This document shows positions 1 through 7,943 of a DNA stretch of 64,000 nucleotides, piece after piece. Position 1 is the first letter of the stretch. Each line of letters starts with the position of its first letter. Under the pieces are notes generated by a model, which was not told the origin of the DNA, ran no database searches, and saw only the letters and a program-made list of their open reading frames with translations. This stretch comes from Spirochaetota bacterium (GTDB lineage: Bacteria; Spirochaetota; Spirochaetia; Sphaerochaetales; Sphaerochaetaceae): positions 79,134 through 143,133 of the forward strand of contig JAEXDQ010000020.1 in assembly GCA_023401595.1 (NCBI GenBank), written 5' to 3'. Both the position numbers and the translations under genes were made by a program.

Positions 1-1386
1 CGGATTGCCCCAGAACCTGTTGCGGCTGACCGCCCATTCGCGGGCTCCCTCCAACCATTTGCCGAACCGGCCGTATTTCAGATGGTCGGGCATCCAGGTG
101 ATCTTGTCGTTGGCGTTGAGCATCCTGTCGCGGATCTTCGGGACATCGACGAACCAGCAGCTCAGAGCGCGATAGATCAACGGCTTCTTCGTCCTGTAAC
201 AGAACGGGTAGCTGTGCAGATAGTTTTCACGTTTGATGAGCTTGCCGTGTTCTTTGAGCCAGGCAATGATATCCTTATCGGCGTCCTTGACGAACACCCC
301 TTTCCAATCGGGAACCTCGTCGGTGAACTTGCATTCAAGGTCGACGGGACAGACGGTGGGGATGCCGGTCCCCTTCAACACCTGGTAGTCTTCCTCGCCG
401 AATCCCGGCGCAGTATGGACGATACCGCAGCCGTCCTCCGTGGTGACATAGTCTCCGAGGACGGTGACGAACGCACCCTTTTCCTTAAGATTGGCGAAAT
501 ACGGGAACAACGGCTCATAGGTCATGCCCTTGAGTTCCGTCCCTTTGTATTCCGCGACGATTTCATATTGGGAGGCGTCCTTGTAGTAATGTCCGAGACG
601 CGCCTTGCCGAGGATGTAGAAATCACCGCTTTCGACATCCCGGACTTTCACATAGTCGATGTCGGGGCCAAGGGCCAAAGCGAGGTTGCTGGGCAGCGTC
701 CATGGAGTGGTCGTCCAAGCGAGGAAGTAGGTGCCGTCCTGACCATCGACCTTGAAACGGACGGTGACCGCCTGATCAACCACGTCGCGATATCCGCCGA
801 GGTTGACCTCGAAATTGGAGAGCGGACACGCCAAGGCCGGACTGTACGGGAGGATATTGTACCCCTCGTAGATCAAGCCCTTCTCGTACAGGCTCTTGAA
901 CACCCACCAGATCGACTCCATGTAGTCGGGGTCCATGGTACGGTATCCATGGTCGAAATCGACCCATCGGCCCATCCGGTTGACGGTATGCTTCCATTCG
1001 CTGGTATAGCGCAGGACGATCGACTTGCAGGCGTCGTTGAACTTGGCTACGCCGTAGGCTTCAATCGCGGCATGTCCTGAGACGCCGATGCTCTTTTCAA
1101 TTTCAAATTCGACAGGAAGTCCATGACAGTCCCAGCCAAAGCCACGATATACACGCTTCCCCTTCATGGTCTGGTAGCGGGGAATGACGTCCTTGATCGT
1201 ACCGGCCGTCAAATGGCCGAAATGCGGCAGACCCGTGGCGAACGGAGGACCGTCATAGAACGTATATTCGTTGTCCGCGGGGCGGTTCTCAATCGATTTG
1301 TTGAAAATATCCTCTTCATTCCAGAATTTCAGGACATTCTCTTCCATCTGCGGAAAGTCCGCTTTTGTACTCACTGGACGAAACAT
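1..1386 (-). CDS. ileS: Isoleucyl-tRNA synthetase, N-terminal part (cut by window edge)
   Basis: Charges tRNA-Ile with isoleucine in the cytoplasm. The 462 visible residues contain the class I signature HFGH within DGPPFATGLPHFGH, then GWDCHGLPVE, and the editing-domain segment FLAWTTTPWTLPSN with its threonine-rich motif. The phrase GLPHFGHLTAGTIKD and the following GFGWDCHGLPVE match the eukaryote-like type II IleRS rather than the common bacterial type I form (which reads NGDIHIGHALNK). Type II enzymes are the ones associated with natural mupirocin insensitivity. The KMSKS loop and C-terminal domains lie outside the window. The ATG at 1386 has the SD CAGGAG upstream. A long leader with a hairpin precedes it. 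Confident in the gene; subtype is by motif only. Confidence 0.95.
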   Translation of the reverse strand, partial: MFRPVSTKADFPQMEENVLKFWNEEDIFNKSIENRPADNEYTFYDGPPFATGLPHFGHLTAGTIKDVIPRYQTMKGKRVYRGFGWDCHGLPVEFEIEKSIGVSGHAAIEAYGVAKFNDACKSIVLRYTSEWKHTVNRMGRWVDFDHGYRTMDPDYMESIWWVFKSLYEKGLIYEGYNILPYSPALACPLSNFEVNLGGYRDVVDQAVTVRFKVDGQDGTYFLAWTTTPWTLPSNLALALGPDIDYVKVRDVESGDFYILGKARLGHYYKDASQYEIVAEYKGTELKGMTYEPLFPYFANLKEKGAFVTVLGDYVTTEDGCGIVHTAPGFGEEDYQVLKGTGIPTVCPVDLECKFTDEVPDWKGVFVKDADKDIIAWLKEHGKLIKRENYLHSYPFCYRTKKPLIYRALSCWFVDVPKIRDRMLNANDKITWMPDHLKYGRFGKWLEGAREWAVSRNRFWGNP

Positions 1387-1412
1387 AGTGGCTCCTGTAT
1401 TGTCTGTACCGT

Positions 1413-1443
1413 AATGAACGTCCATCGAAACCGGACGTTCATT
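1413..1443 (-). promoter_or_regulatory. Perfect 11-bp hairpin in the ileS leader
   Basis: Arms 1413-1423 and 1433-1443 are perfectly complementary (AATGAACGTCC on the minus strand) with a 9-nt loop. The hairpin lies between the predicted promoter and the SD of ileS and leaves the SD free. It lacks a U-run, so it is not a plain terminator, and no T-box sequence is recognisable. Confidence 0.45.
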
Positions 1444-1473
1444 GCGGCAAAAGATTTCATTGCGTTGTTTCAT

Positions 1474-1502
1474 ATAATAGTCATAAAACACGCTCTGTTC
1501 AA
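1474..1502 (-). promoter_or_regulatory. Promoter for ileS
   Basis: On the minus strand TTGAAC (1497-1502), a 17-bp spacer and TATTAT (1474-1479). The start of transcription would be near 1467, giving a leader of about 80 nt. Confidence 0.55.
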
Positions 1503-1575
1503 CCTGGTCGAAGCCGAAATGTAGGGCTTTGTGGAGACTTGAAAACCGATGGCGGCAGGTTTCCCCCGTCGATTC

Positions 1576-2496
1576 TCACACCCTTCCGGCCAAACAATAA
1601 TTCACATTGTCAAAGGCCGTTACCGGATGTTCCCTGTTCGCCTTGTTGTAGCTTGAAAAGAATCGTCCGGTCAGTTCCTCAGGCGTCAGGCATTCAACGA
1701 TACGATACCCTGTCGACCCCAGCAACGACCGCAACGAATCCGGCGAGTAGCTGGCAAGCATAGGTTCCTTCGCGCCGTCGGCCAGCATGCTCTGCCGTTT
1801 CGCCCGAGCCCCTCCCTCCGATGTATATGAAAGCGCGTCCGGTACGTCGAACACGACGAGGCTGCCCGGTGCGAGGACGGACGCAAGCTCCTTGAGGAAC
1901 ATCCGGAACTCCGGCTCGGAAAGATAGTAGGACACACCCAGCAGACTGCTGAACGATTTCTCCCCTTGATGGAATGCGGGATCGTCCTCCAATGTCTTTT
2001 TCCAACCCGACTCAGAAAAATCGGTTTCGAGAAAATGAGTGTTCCGGGAAACGTCCAGTCCCGCCCTGTCCAGACGCATCCGTTTGTCCCTCGACATCTG
2101 CGGAAGGTCGAGTTCGAATACCTGGAGCCTCTCAGCCCATGCGGGACGCCTGTAGGCGAACGTATCGTACCCTGCGCCGCAGACAAGATATTGCCCTATC
2201 CGTTCCTCCCGCACCGCCCTTTCCAACCGGTCCTCCGCATAGGCGGCACGTCCCAACGGAGACGGCGACAGCTGGTTATCGACGATCCAACGTAATGCGT
2301 CGCGCCCGTCTCCCACAAACGTCGGATTGAAGAAAGAAATACCCGCGGACATGCTTTCTGATATCTTCGCGTATTCTTCGTCGGACAACAATGATCTGGC
2401 GATACTGTCAGGAAAGATCGCATCGCGTCCATTCTGTTCAAAATGGTACGCGCGTGAGAACAGGCTGATCAACGCCGTCATGCTTTTTTGCTCCAT
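1576..2496 (-). CDS. Class I SAM-dependent methyltransferase, LCMT/PPM-like
   Basis: Predicted S-adenosylmethionine-dependent methyltransferase of 306 residues. The segment YLVCGAGYDTFAYRR is the SAM-binding loop typical of the leucine carboxyl methyltransferase-like (Omt/TIGR00027-type) family, which usually reads GxGxDTRxYR. FELDLP and the later FLETDFSE..W fit the second and third family motifs. The acceptor substrate cannot be inferred. ATG at 2496 is chosen because AGGGGG lies 7 nt upstream; a longer frame back to 2574 has no SD. It is a single gene convergent with nothing, lying downstream of its own promoter and upstream of ileS on the same strand, with about 190 bp between. Confidence 0.75.
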   Translation of the reverse strand: MEQKSMTALISLFSRAYHFEQNGRDAIFPDSIARSLLSDEEYAKISESMSAGISFFNPTFVGDGRDALRWIVDNQLSPSPLGRAAYAEDRLERAVREERIGQYLVCGAGYDTFAYRRPAWAERLQVFELDLPQMSRDKRMRLDRAGLDVSRNTHFLETDFSESGWKKTLEDDPAFHQGEKSFSSLLGVSYYLSEPEFRMFLKELASVLAPGSLVVFDVPDALSYTSEGGARAKRQSMLADGAKEPMLASYSPDSLRSLLGSTGYRIVECLTPEELTGRFFSSYNKANREHPVTAFDNVNYCLAGRV

Positions 2497-2526
2497 GCAA
2501 GACCCCCTTTTATTTTGGTCGAATGT

Positions 2527-2555
2527 TCTATACACCCGATTCCAACATAAAACAA
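2527..2555 (-). promoter_or_regulatory. Promoter for the methyltransferase gene
   Basis: TTGTTT (2550-2555), 17-bp spacer, TATAGA (2527-2532) on the minus strand. A perfect 8+1+8 palindrome (2549-2565, AAAACAAG-C-CTTGTTTT) covers the -35 element, as an operator would. Confidence 0.4.
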
Positions 2556-2565
2556 GCCTTGTTTT
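2549..2565. promoter_or_regulatory. 17-bp palindrome over the methyltransferase -35 region
   Basis: AAAACAAG, one central base, CTTGTTTT. The two arms are perfectly inverted. Position over the -35 suggests a repressor site, but AT-rich palindromes can occur by chance. Confidence 0.35.
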
Positions 2566-2650
2566 TTTTGCCATTTCGTGCTAATGTAAAGCAATAATTG
2601 CAGTGAAAAATTTTGGAATCCTTGAATTTCATTTTTCGCTCCATCGTCCC

Positions 2651-2679
2651 TTGACAGGATACGGCCGCTCGGTTAGCTT
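2651..2679 (+). promoter_or_regulatory. Promoter for cca
   Basis: Perfect TTGACA (2651-2656), 17-bp spacer, weak TAGCTT (2674-2679). Transcription would start near 2686, only about 3 nt before the ATG, and there is no SD, so the mRNA may be almost leaderless. Confidence 0.45.
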
Positions 2680-2688
2680 TCACCTGTA

Positions 2689-4083
2689 ATGATACGTCTG
2701 CAAAAAAATACGTTCCCGATAGACAGGACCATCAAGGAATTCGCCTCGGTTTTCGATTCGGCCGGGTTTTCGCTATATGTCGTAGGCGGCGCGGTCCGCG
2801 ACTGGTTGCTGGATATCCCGAACGATGACTATGATTTCACCACCGACGCAATGCCGGACGAGGTGATTTCCCTTTTCAGGAAAGTGATTCCGACCGGCAT
2901 CAAGCACGGGACGGTGACAGTCCTGTTCAAAGGCTTCCAGTATGAAGTGACGACTTTCCGTACCGACGGGGAATATCATGACCATCGCCATCCGGATCGC
3001 GTGCAGTTCGTCCGTAGCCTCGAAGAAGACCTGAAACGCAGGGATTTCACTATCAACGCCATTGCCGCGAACGCCTTCACCGGGGCGATGATAGACATGC
3101 ACGACGGAGTACAAGACCTCGGCCTGCGAATCGTGAGGGCGATTGGAAATCCGTTCGAACGTTTTTCAGAAGACGCCCTGAGAATCCTCAGAGCCTGTCG
3201 GTTCGCAACGAAGCTAGACTTCTCCATAGAGCCCGCTACCTATGGAGCCATGAAAGAACTGTCAGGAACCTTGCGGAACGTCTCCGATGAGCGCATCCGT
3301 GACGAACTGATAAAGATCATTTCAAGCAAAAAACCATTGCGCGGTTTTGAACTGATGAAGGATTGTGGAATACTCGACCTGGTTTTGCCGGAGCTTATGG
3401 CGGGCGACGGCGTAGAGCAACGGGGTTTTCATCAGCATGATGTATTGACCCACAATCTGCTCGCATGCCAGGCCGCCGCAGACTTGGACGCTCCGCTGGA
3501 AGTACGAATCGCCGCGCTGCTCCACGATATCGGTAAACCGCAGGTTCGCGTCGAGAACGGAGACGGAACCTATACGTTCCATCGGCATGAACTCGAATCA
3601 GAGAAACAAGCCAGACGGATACTTGGACGACTGAAATTCTCCAACGAAGAACGCGACGGTATCCTCAATCTGATCAGGAACCATATGTTCCATTACACAC
3701 CCGACTGGTCCGACGGCGCGGTAAGACGGTTCATATCCCGTGTAGGTATGAACGCCATACCGAATCTGTTCCTGCTGCGGATGGCCGATCAACGTGCCAT
3801 CGCCGGCGCATGCGATCCTGCGACGGTTCAAGAGCTTGAGGAGCGGATTGAGAATATCAGGAAAGAAGGCGACGCACTGTCGGTCAAAGAACTGGCGATA
3901 AACGGAAAGGACCTCATGGCCATGGGAGTCCCCGCCGGTCCGACGATGGGAACGATATTGAACCAGCTACTGGAAACGGTCATGGACGATCCAAGACAGA
4001 ACGTCAAGGACCGGTTGGAGCTGATCGCCGGCGGACTATACGAAAAAATCAGAAGTATGGAACCAAAGGATCGCAAGAATTAG
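2689..4083 (+). CDS. cca: CCA-adding tRNA nucleotidyltransferase with HD domain
   Basis: Adds or repairs the 3' CCA of tRNAs; this fits the four tRNA genes in the window, none of which encodes CCA. 464 residues of the class II nucleotidyltransferase / poly(A) polymerase family. The N-terminal head shows GGAVRD (about 33-38), the metal-binding DYDFTTDA (about 47-54), and RRDFTINAIA. The RNA-binding neck follows with EDALRILRACRFA. A C-terminal HD domain carries LLHDIGKP (about 278-285). Assignment to CCA-adding rather than poly(A) polymerase rests on the HD domain and overall form. Its stop overlaps that of convergent rnc by 4 nt (4080-4083). No SD is seen before the ATG. Confidence 0.88.
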   Translation: MIRLQKNTFPIDRTIKEFASVFDSAGFSLYVVGGAVRDWLLDIPNDDYDFTTDAMPDEVISLFRKVIPTGIKHGTVTVLFKGFQYEVTTFRTDGEYHDHRHPDRVQFVRSLEEDLKRRDFTINAIAANAFTGAMIDMHDGVQDLGLRIVRAIGNPFERFSEDALRILRACRFATKLDFSIEPATYGAMKELSGTLRNVSDERIRDELIKIISSKKPLRGFELMKDCGILDLVLPELMAGDGVEQRGFHQHDVLTHNLLACQAAADLDAPLEVRIAALLHDIGKPQVRVENGDGTYTFHRHELESEKQARRILGRLKFSNEERDGILNLIRNHMFHYTPDWSDGAVRRFISRVGMNAIPNLFLLRMADQRAIAGACDPATVQELEERIENIRKEGDALSVKELAINGKDLMAMGVPAGPTMGTILNQLLETVMDDPRQNVKDRLELIAGGLYEKIRSMEPKDRKN

Positions 4084-4847
4084 CAACAACGGGCGTCGTT
4101 TTCACCTGCGATAGCATCAAAGGCGACCTTTGCAACGTTCTGTTCCGCTTCCTTCTTGTTGCTTCCGCTAGCCGGGCCATATACCTTGTCATGGACGGTC
4201 ACCTGAACCCAGAAGGTGTTGTCATGCTCCGGCCCTGTACGTTTCAGCAATTCATACGTCGGGTACTGCTTGTATTTTTTCTGGACATATTCCTGCAGGA
4301 TCGTCTTGTAGTCCTTCTTGTGTTTGTTCTCCAAGACGCTCTTGATTTCAGGAACCAGCAGACGGAGAATGAATTCCTTGACGCTTTCAATTCCGGCGTC
4401 CAGATAATAGGAACCAAAGATAGCTTCCATGCAATCGGCGAGCAGCGCCTTCTTTGTCCGGCCGCCGCTGTACTCTTCCCCCTTGCCTATCAGGATGAAG
4501 TTGTCCACTCCAAGATGCTTGGCGATTTGGGCCAGGCTATCTTCGCTGACGACATAACTCCTGATCCGTGAAAAATCTCCTTCATGACGTAAGGGAAGAT
4601 TACAGAACAACCAATCGCTGACGACCATACCCAGCACGCTATCGCCCAGGAACTCAAGCCGCTCGTTGTTGTCTACCGATTCATGGCTTTCATTCGCATA
4701 TGAACGATGGGTGAACGCAAGATTCAGAAGCTCTATATCGTGATACTTTATCTCAGCCTGACGCTGAAACAACAAAAGCTCCCGTCGTCTCTCCGAAGAG
4801 ATGCAGGGAGCCTTTCCGAAACTACCGGATCGATTGAAAAAAGCCAT
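4080..4847 (-). CDS. rnc: Ribonuclease III
   Basis: Cleaves double-stranded RNA in rRNA and mRNA maturation. The catalytic domain carries the signature NERLEFLGDSVLG with the metal-binding E and D residues, and a second acidic cluster DCMEAIFG. The C-terminal double-stranded RNA-binding domain starts at about DYKTILQEYVQ and ends with SNKKEAEQNVAKVAF. ATG at 4847 is preferred; a TTG two codons upstream (4853) is possible. Neither has an SD, and the gene starts 24 nt after acpP, so translation is probably coupled to acpP. Last gene of the rpmF-acpP-rnc unit; overlaps the 3' end of convergent cca. Confidence 0.95.
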   Translation of the reverse strand: MAFFNRSGSFGKAPCISSERRRELLLFQRQAEIKYHDIELLNLAFTHRSYANESHESVDNNERLEFLGDSVLGMVVSDWLFCNLPLRHEGDFSRIRSYVVSEDSLAQIAKHLGVDNFILIGKGEEYSGGRTKKALLADCMEAIFGSYYLDAGIESVKEFILRLLVPEIKSVLENKHKKDYKTILQEYVQKKYKQYPTYELLKRTGPEHDNTFWVQVTVHDKVYGPASGSNKKEAEQNVAKVAFDAIAGENDARCC

Positions 4848-4871
4848 TTGCAATACGAAAGGAGCGAAAAC

Positions 4872-5114
4872 TTACTTCAACAGAGTTGAAAGGTAGTCGA
4901 CGGCATCCTTGACGGTTTCGAATTCGTTAGCCTTCTCATCAGGAATGGAAACGCCCAGTTCCTCTTCAATGGCATAGACCAGTTCATAGGTATCAAGACT
5001 ATCGGCACCCAGATCCTTGCGGAAGGAAGCGTTCATGGTAATCTTAGACTCATCGATCTCGAGCTTTTCGGCGATCAAGGATTTCAGTTTATCGAAGACT
5101 TCTTTGTTATCCAT
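4872..5114 (-). CDS. acpP: Acyl carrier protein
   Basis: Small acidic carrier of fatty-acyl intermediates, 80 residues. The phosphopantetheine attachment site is the serine (residue 39) of GADSLDTYELVYAIEEE, the standard DSL motif at the start of helix 2. The length and high acidic content are normal. It sits between rpmF and rnc, a common bacterial arrangement linking fatty-acid and ribosome genes. An SD-like stretch lies just upstream of the ATG. The DSL motif and small size leave little doubt. Confidence 0.96.
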   Translation of the reverse strand: MDNKEVFDKLKSLIAEKLEIDESKITMNASFRKDLGADSLDTYELVYAIEEELGVSIPDEKANEFETVKDAVDYLSTLLK

Positions 5115-5131
5115 AGACGTATCTCCTATTC

Positions 5132-5320
5132 TCAGTTGGCTTCAGTAGTGTCGATCACCTGGACGCCACGGTAGAAACCGCATTTCGGACAGACACGATG
5201 CGGAAGTACCAAGTTGCCACAGGTACCACAGATGCTCAGCGTCGGCTTTACGAGACGCATATTGGCGGCCTTGCGGGACGCGGCCTTGGATTTGGACGTC
5301 TTATATTTAGGTGTAGCCAT
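5132..5320 (-). CDS. rpmF: 50S ribosomal protein bL32
   Basis: Large-subunit ribosomal protein of 62 residues. The basic N-terminus TPKYKTSKSKAASRKAA is followed by the zinc-ribbon pair CGTCG and CPKCG, so this is the zinc-binding form. ATG at 5320 has AGAGG 9 nt upstream. It is the first gene after a good promoter located at the end of coaD and is followed 17 nt later by acpP. Confidence 0.96.
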   Translation of the reverse strand: MATPKYKTSKSKAASRKAANMRLVKPTLSICGTCGNLVLPHRVCPKCGFYRGVQVIDTTEAN

Positions 5321-5362
5321 ATTTTAACCTCTTACAAACATTGATTTTCTGACACTTGACGT

Positions 5363-5391
5363 AGCATAGCGAAAAAAGTTCATTACGTCAA
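5363..5391 (-). promoter_or_regulatory. Promoter for rpmF-acpP-rnc
   Basis: TTGACG (5386-5391), 17-bp spacer, TATGCT (5363-5368) on the minus strand. The -35 overlaps the last codons of coaD. The leader is about 35 nt. Confidence 0.6.
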
Positions 5392-5886
5392 CAACTTAAC
5401 TCGATTTCTCATGTTTTCCGCGACAAGCGGAGGCACCATGGAAGTAATGTCCGCGCCATAAGCGGCCATCTCCTTGATCGCGCTACTCCGTAACAGGAAA
5501 TAATGGGGGTCGGTAGGCATGAACAGGACTTCAAGCTCCGGGAAAAGCTGTTTGTTGGTCATGGCCAACTCGAATTCATATCCAAAATCGACCAACGCCC
5601 TGACACCCCTGATCATGACGCCGATATTATGCTTCCTGGCGAAATCAACGACCAATCCCTGCCAGACGAATACCTCGACATTCTTATGTTCCGCAAGCAA
5701 TTCGGCGAGCATATCCCTGCGCTCCTCAGCGGAAAACAGGCATTTCTTCTGAATATTGTCCGCCACGACTACGTACAGCTTGCCATAGAGCGCCGCCGAC
5801 CTCAGGATGATGTTCAGATGACCCAACGTCGGGGGGTCGAAAGAGCCGGGCAGCATGGCGACATTACGGTTCAGGACATTGCTCAT
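5383..5886 (-). CDS. coaD: Pantetheine-phosphate adenylyltransferase
   Basis: Catalyses the fourth step of coenzyme A synthesis, transfer of AMP from ATP to 4'-phosphopantetheine. 167 residues, usual length. The N-terminal nucleotidyltransferase motif PGSFDPPTLGH contains the TxGH signature; MIRGVR and the C-terminal ssxIKE-like RSSAIKEMA also match the family. The start codon overlaps the stop of the upstream uncharacterised gene by 4 nt (ATGA), indicating co-transcription. coaX, for an earlier CoA step, lies at 19.2-19.9 kb. Confidence 0.96.
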   Translation of the reverse strand: MSNVLNRNVAMLPGSFDPPTLGHLNIILRSAALYGKLYVVVADNIQKKCLFSAEERRDMLAELLAEHKNVEVFVWQGLVVDFARKHNIGVMIRGVRALVDFGYEFELAMTNKQLFPELEVLFMPTDPHYFLLRSSAIKEMAAYGADITSMVPPLVAENMRNRVKLLT

Positions 5887-6386
5887 TTTTTGTTTTCCTC
5901 GACAAAACGCTTCATCGCCGAAAACGTTTCGGCGGATTCATAGACGATGCGCTTCTGGATAACGAAAGAGCCATCCTTCTGCATTTCAATGACCGCGAAA
6001 GTACCACGACCGATATACGACACCTTGCAAGGTGGCTGCACATGCTCCTCTTCGGCGATTTTCGCCAGCACGCAATCAAAATGATTATACGTCTCCGGCA
6101 AAGGGCCGCTTACGGCGCTCGCGATATTCTCTATTGGACGACCGCAGATCGCACAGACGGGCAACGGTTCCTGAAGCCGCGGAACATACACGGAAGGCAT
6201 GTTGCTACGATGAACCGGTTGCGGTTTCCGTTGGAGTGAAAAAGCCGGCTCCGACTGCCTGGATCCCTGCTGCTGATCCTGCGCCCTGCCTCCGCGCTGT
6301 TTATGACGTTTCTTCTGGTCCTGGTTCTTCTTGCGGCGTTGGCCATCCTGCTGGCTTCCACTGAATTGTCTTGTCTTGTCATCCAT
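5883..6386 (-). CDS. Uncharacterised basic protein with C-terminal CxxC domain
   Basis: Not recognised. 167 residues. The first 60 or so are a low-complexity, highly charged tail rich in Q, K, R and S (for example RRKKNQDQKKRHKQRGG). A compact second half holds CAICGRP (C-x2-C) and later HFDC (H-x2-C), which could bind one metal ion, then a conserved-looking YIGRGTFAVIEMQKDGSFVIQKR. The polybasic tail suggests nucleic-acid or ribosome contact, by inference only. It is between yraN (3 nt gap) and coaD (4-nt overlap), a position suggesting a housekeeping role. Confidence 0.7.
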   Translation of the reverse strand: MDDKTRQFSGSQQDGQRRKKNQDQKKRHKQRGGRAQDQQQGSRQSEPAFSLQRKPQPVHRSNMPSVYVPRLQEPLPVCAICGRPIENIASAVSGPLPETYNHFDCVLAKIAEEEHVQPPCKVSYIGRGTFAVIEMQKDGSFVIQKRIVYESAETFSAMKRFVEENKK

Positions 6387-6389
6387 ATC

Positions 6390-6764
6390 TCAGACCCCTT
6401 GGAAATGCGATACCCGCCCCTGCTGGATACAGATCGCATCAATTCTTAACGAATGATACCCCAATTGAGGATGACATGCAAGAAAGTCGGAAAAGCTCCT
6501 ATGGATCTTTATCCGTTTATACGGAGGAATGGCATATTGGAAGTCCTCGACGTCCCAAGATGCAGACCACCAGGACTTCACCTCCACGGCGACCAGAGTC
6601 GAACCACCGTCACAGGGATCGCAAGCGATTATATCTATCTCCCCTCGCCGGCTTCGCCAGTTCTTCGCAACGATAGACCAACCTTTGCGAACAAGGAATT
6701 CCGACGCAAGCGCTTCCCCAAGGAGCCCCTTCGTCTTCGTTCCATTGTTTTTGTTCCCATCCAT
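6390..6764 (-). CDS. yraN: YraN/UPF0102 family predicted endonuclease
   Basis: 124 residues of the UPF0102 family, a restriction-endonuclease-like fold often found near ribosomal and RNA maturation genes; the biological role is unsettled. Visible family motifs are GEALASEFLVRKGWSIVAKNW, RGEIDIIA and VAVEVKSW, giving the E-D-ExK active-site pattern. ATG at 6764 has AAGGAG about 10 nt upstream. It begins downstream of the rplS terminator, so it needs either read-through or its own promoter, and none is obvious in the 30 bp between. Confidence 0.88.
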   Translation of the reverse strand: MDGNKNNGTKTKGLLGEALASEFLVRKGWSIVAKNWRSRRGEIDIIACDPCDGGSTLVAVEVKSWWSASWDVEDFQYAIPPYKRIKIHRSFSDFLACHPQLGYHSLRIDAICIQQGRVSHFQGV

Positions 6765-6796
6765 GCGGTACGGCTCCTTGTAATAAAAAGCAATAA

Positions 6797-6827
6797 AAAA
6801 AGGACGACTACGAAAGCCGTCCTTTTT
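6797..6827 (-). terminator. Terminator after rplS
   Basis: Ten-base-pair stem (6797-6806 with 6818-6827) closing an 11-nt loop. On the minus strand it ends in a run of T. It separates the ribosomal operon from yraN. Confidence 0.75.
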
Positions 6828-6845
6828 GAGAATATCGAATAGATG

Positions 6846-7205
6846 CTATGCGTTCTTCTTGCGAACGATAAGCTCAGGCACCTTGGCCGCTTTACCAACT
6901 TTGTCACGCACATAATAGAGCTTGGCTCTGCGGACACGACCGCGGCGGATAACCTCGACCTTCTCCACACGAGGAGAATGAAGCGGGAAAATTCTTTCCA
7001 CACCGACTCCATAGGAGATTTTCCTCACTACGAATGTGCGGCGGATGCCGAAATTGTTCTTGGCGATGACCAAGCCTTCAAACACCTGAATACGTTCGTT
7101 CGCACCTTCGACAATCTTGAAAAACACCTTCACGGTGTCGCCCACGCTGAAGTTCTCAGCATTCTCTTTCATCTGTTCAGCTTCAATAGCCTTGATCACG
7201 TCCAT
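6846..7205 (-). CDS. rplS: 50S ribosomal protein bL19
   Basis: Large-subunit protein at the 30S-50S interface, 119 residues. The hallmark segments VGDTVKVFFKIVEG, ERIQVFEGLVIA and RKISYGVGVERIFPLHSP are all present. Last gene of the ffh-rpsP-khpA-rimM-trmD-rplS operon, starting 3 nt after trmD and followed by a strong hairpin terminator. The usual length and motifs leave no doubt. Confidence 0.97.
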   Translation of the reverse strand: MDVIKAIEAEQMKENAENFSVGDTVKVFFKIVEGANERIQVFEGLVIAKNNFGIRRTFVVRKISYGVGVERIFPLHSPRVEKVEVIRRGRVRRAKLYYVRDKVGKAAKVPELIVRKKNA

Positions 7206-7208
7206 CTT

Positions 7209-7943
7209 TTAGGTCCCCTTCGCAATATGATCTTTCAATTCATTCAACAACTTTCTGGAGTCCGCATCCAATGATGCCGTCTCCAACAGCTCCGGCCTGT
7301 GCGACAAAGTCTTCTCCAGCCGTTTCTGCAACCGCCATCGACGTATGTTGGCGTGATGACCCGACAATAATACATCAGGCACCGGAATTCCGCAATAGGT
7401 CTCAGGCCTCGTATACTGGGGATATTCAAGCAAACCGTCGGTAAAGCTCTCTTCTTCAAGCGACTCTCCGCTGATTACACCTTCTATCAAACGGTATAAC
7501 GCATCGATGATCACCAAAGAAGCGACCTCACCGGAACTGATTACATAATCCCCGATACAGATCTCGTCATCAACATATAGGTCAATGACACGTTGGTCAA
7601 TACCTTCGTAGTGCCCGCAGATGAAGACCAGTTCGTCCTCCCCGCTAAGCTCTTCGGCATATCGCTGTGTAAACAGCCGACCGGACGGCGAAGGGTAGAT
7701 GACCCGCTTGTGTTTCGCATCGATCGATTCCAACGCCTTGCATAACGGCTCCGGCTTGATCACCATTCCGGCGCCCCCGCCATACGGAGTATCGTCGCAA
7801 GTACGATGCCGATCGGTAGCGAAATCTCGAAAATCGACCATATTGTAGGTAATCGCGTTCTTTGCGACGGACCGCGCCATGATCGAATTCGTAAAGAATC
7901 CTTCGACGATTCCAGGAAACAGGGTTACTATGTCGATCTTCAT
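7209..7943 (-). CDS. trmD: tRNA (guanine-N1)-methyltransferase
   Basis: Makes m1G37 in tRNAs reading CNN codons, using S-adenosylmethionine bound in a deep trefoil knot. 244 residues. Starts MKIDIVTLFPGIVEGFF; contains DDTPYGGGAGMV and the knot region CGHYEGIDQRV followed by IGDYVISSGE, plus LLSGHHANIRRWR. ATG at 7943 overlaps the rimM stop by 4 nt (ATGA); an upstream open stretch in the same frame runs inside rimM and is not the start. Coupled to rimM. Confidence 0.96.
   Translation of the reverse strand: MKIDIVTLFPGIVEGFFTNSIMARSVAKNAITYNMVDFRDFATDRHRTCDDTPYGGGAGMVIKPEPLCKALESIDAKHKRVIYPSPSGRLFTQRYAEELSGEDELVFICGHYEGIDQRVIDLYVDDEICIGDYVISSGEVASLVIIDALYRLIEGVISGESLEEESFTDGLLEYPQYTRPETYCGIPVPDVLLSGHHANIRRWRLQKRLEKTLSHRPELLETASLDADSRKLLNELKDHIAKGT

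Noticed and set aside
1387..1575. T-box riboswitch in the ileS leader
   Set aside because: No T-box sequence (such as AGGGTGGNACCGCG) and no following terminator are visible; only a simple hairpin is present.
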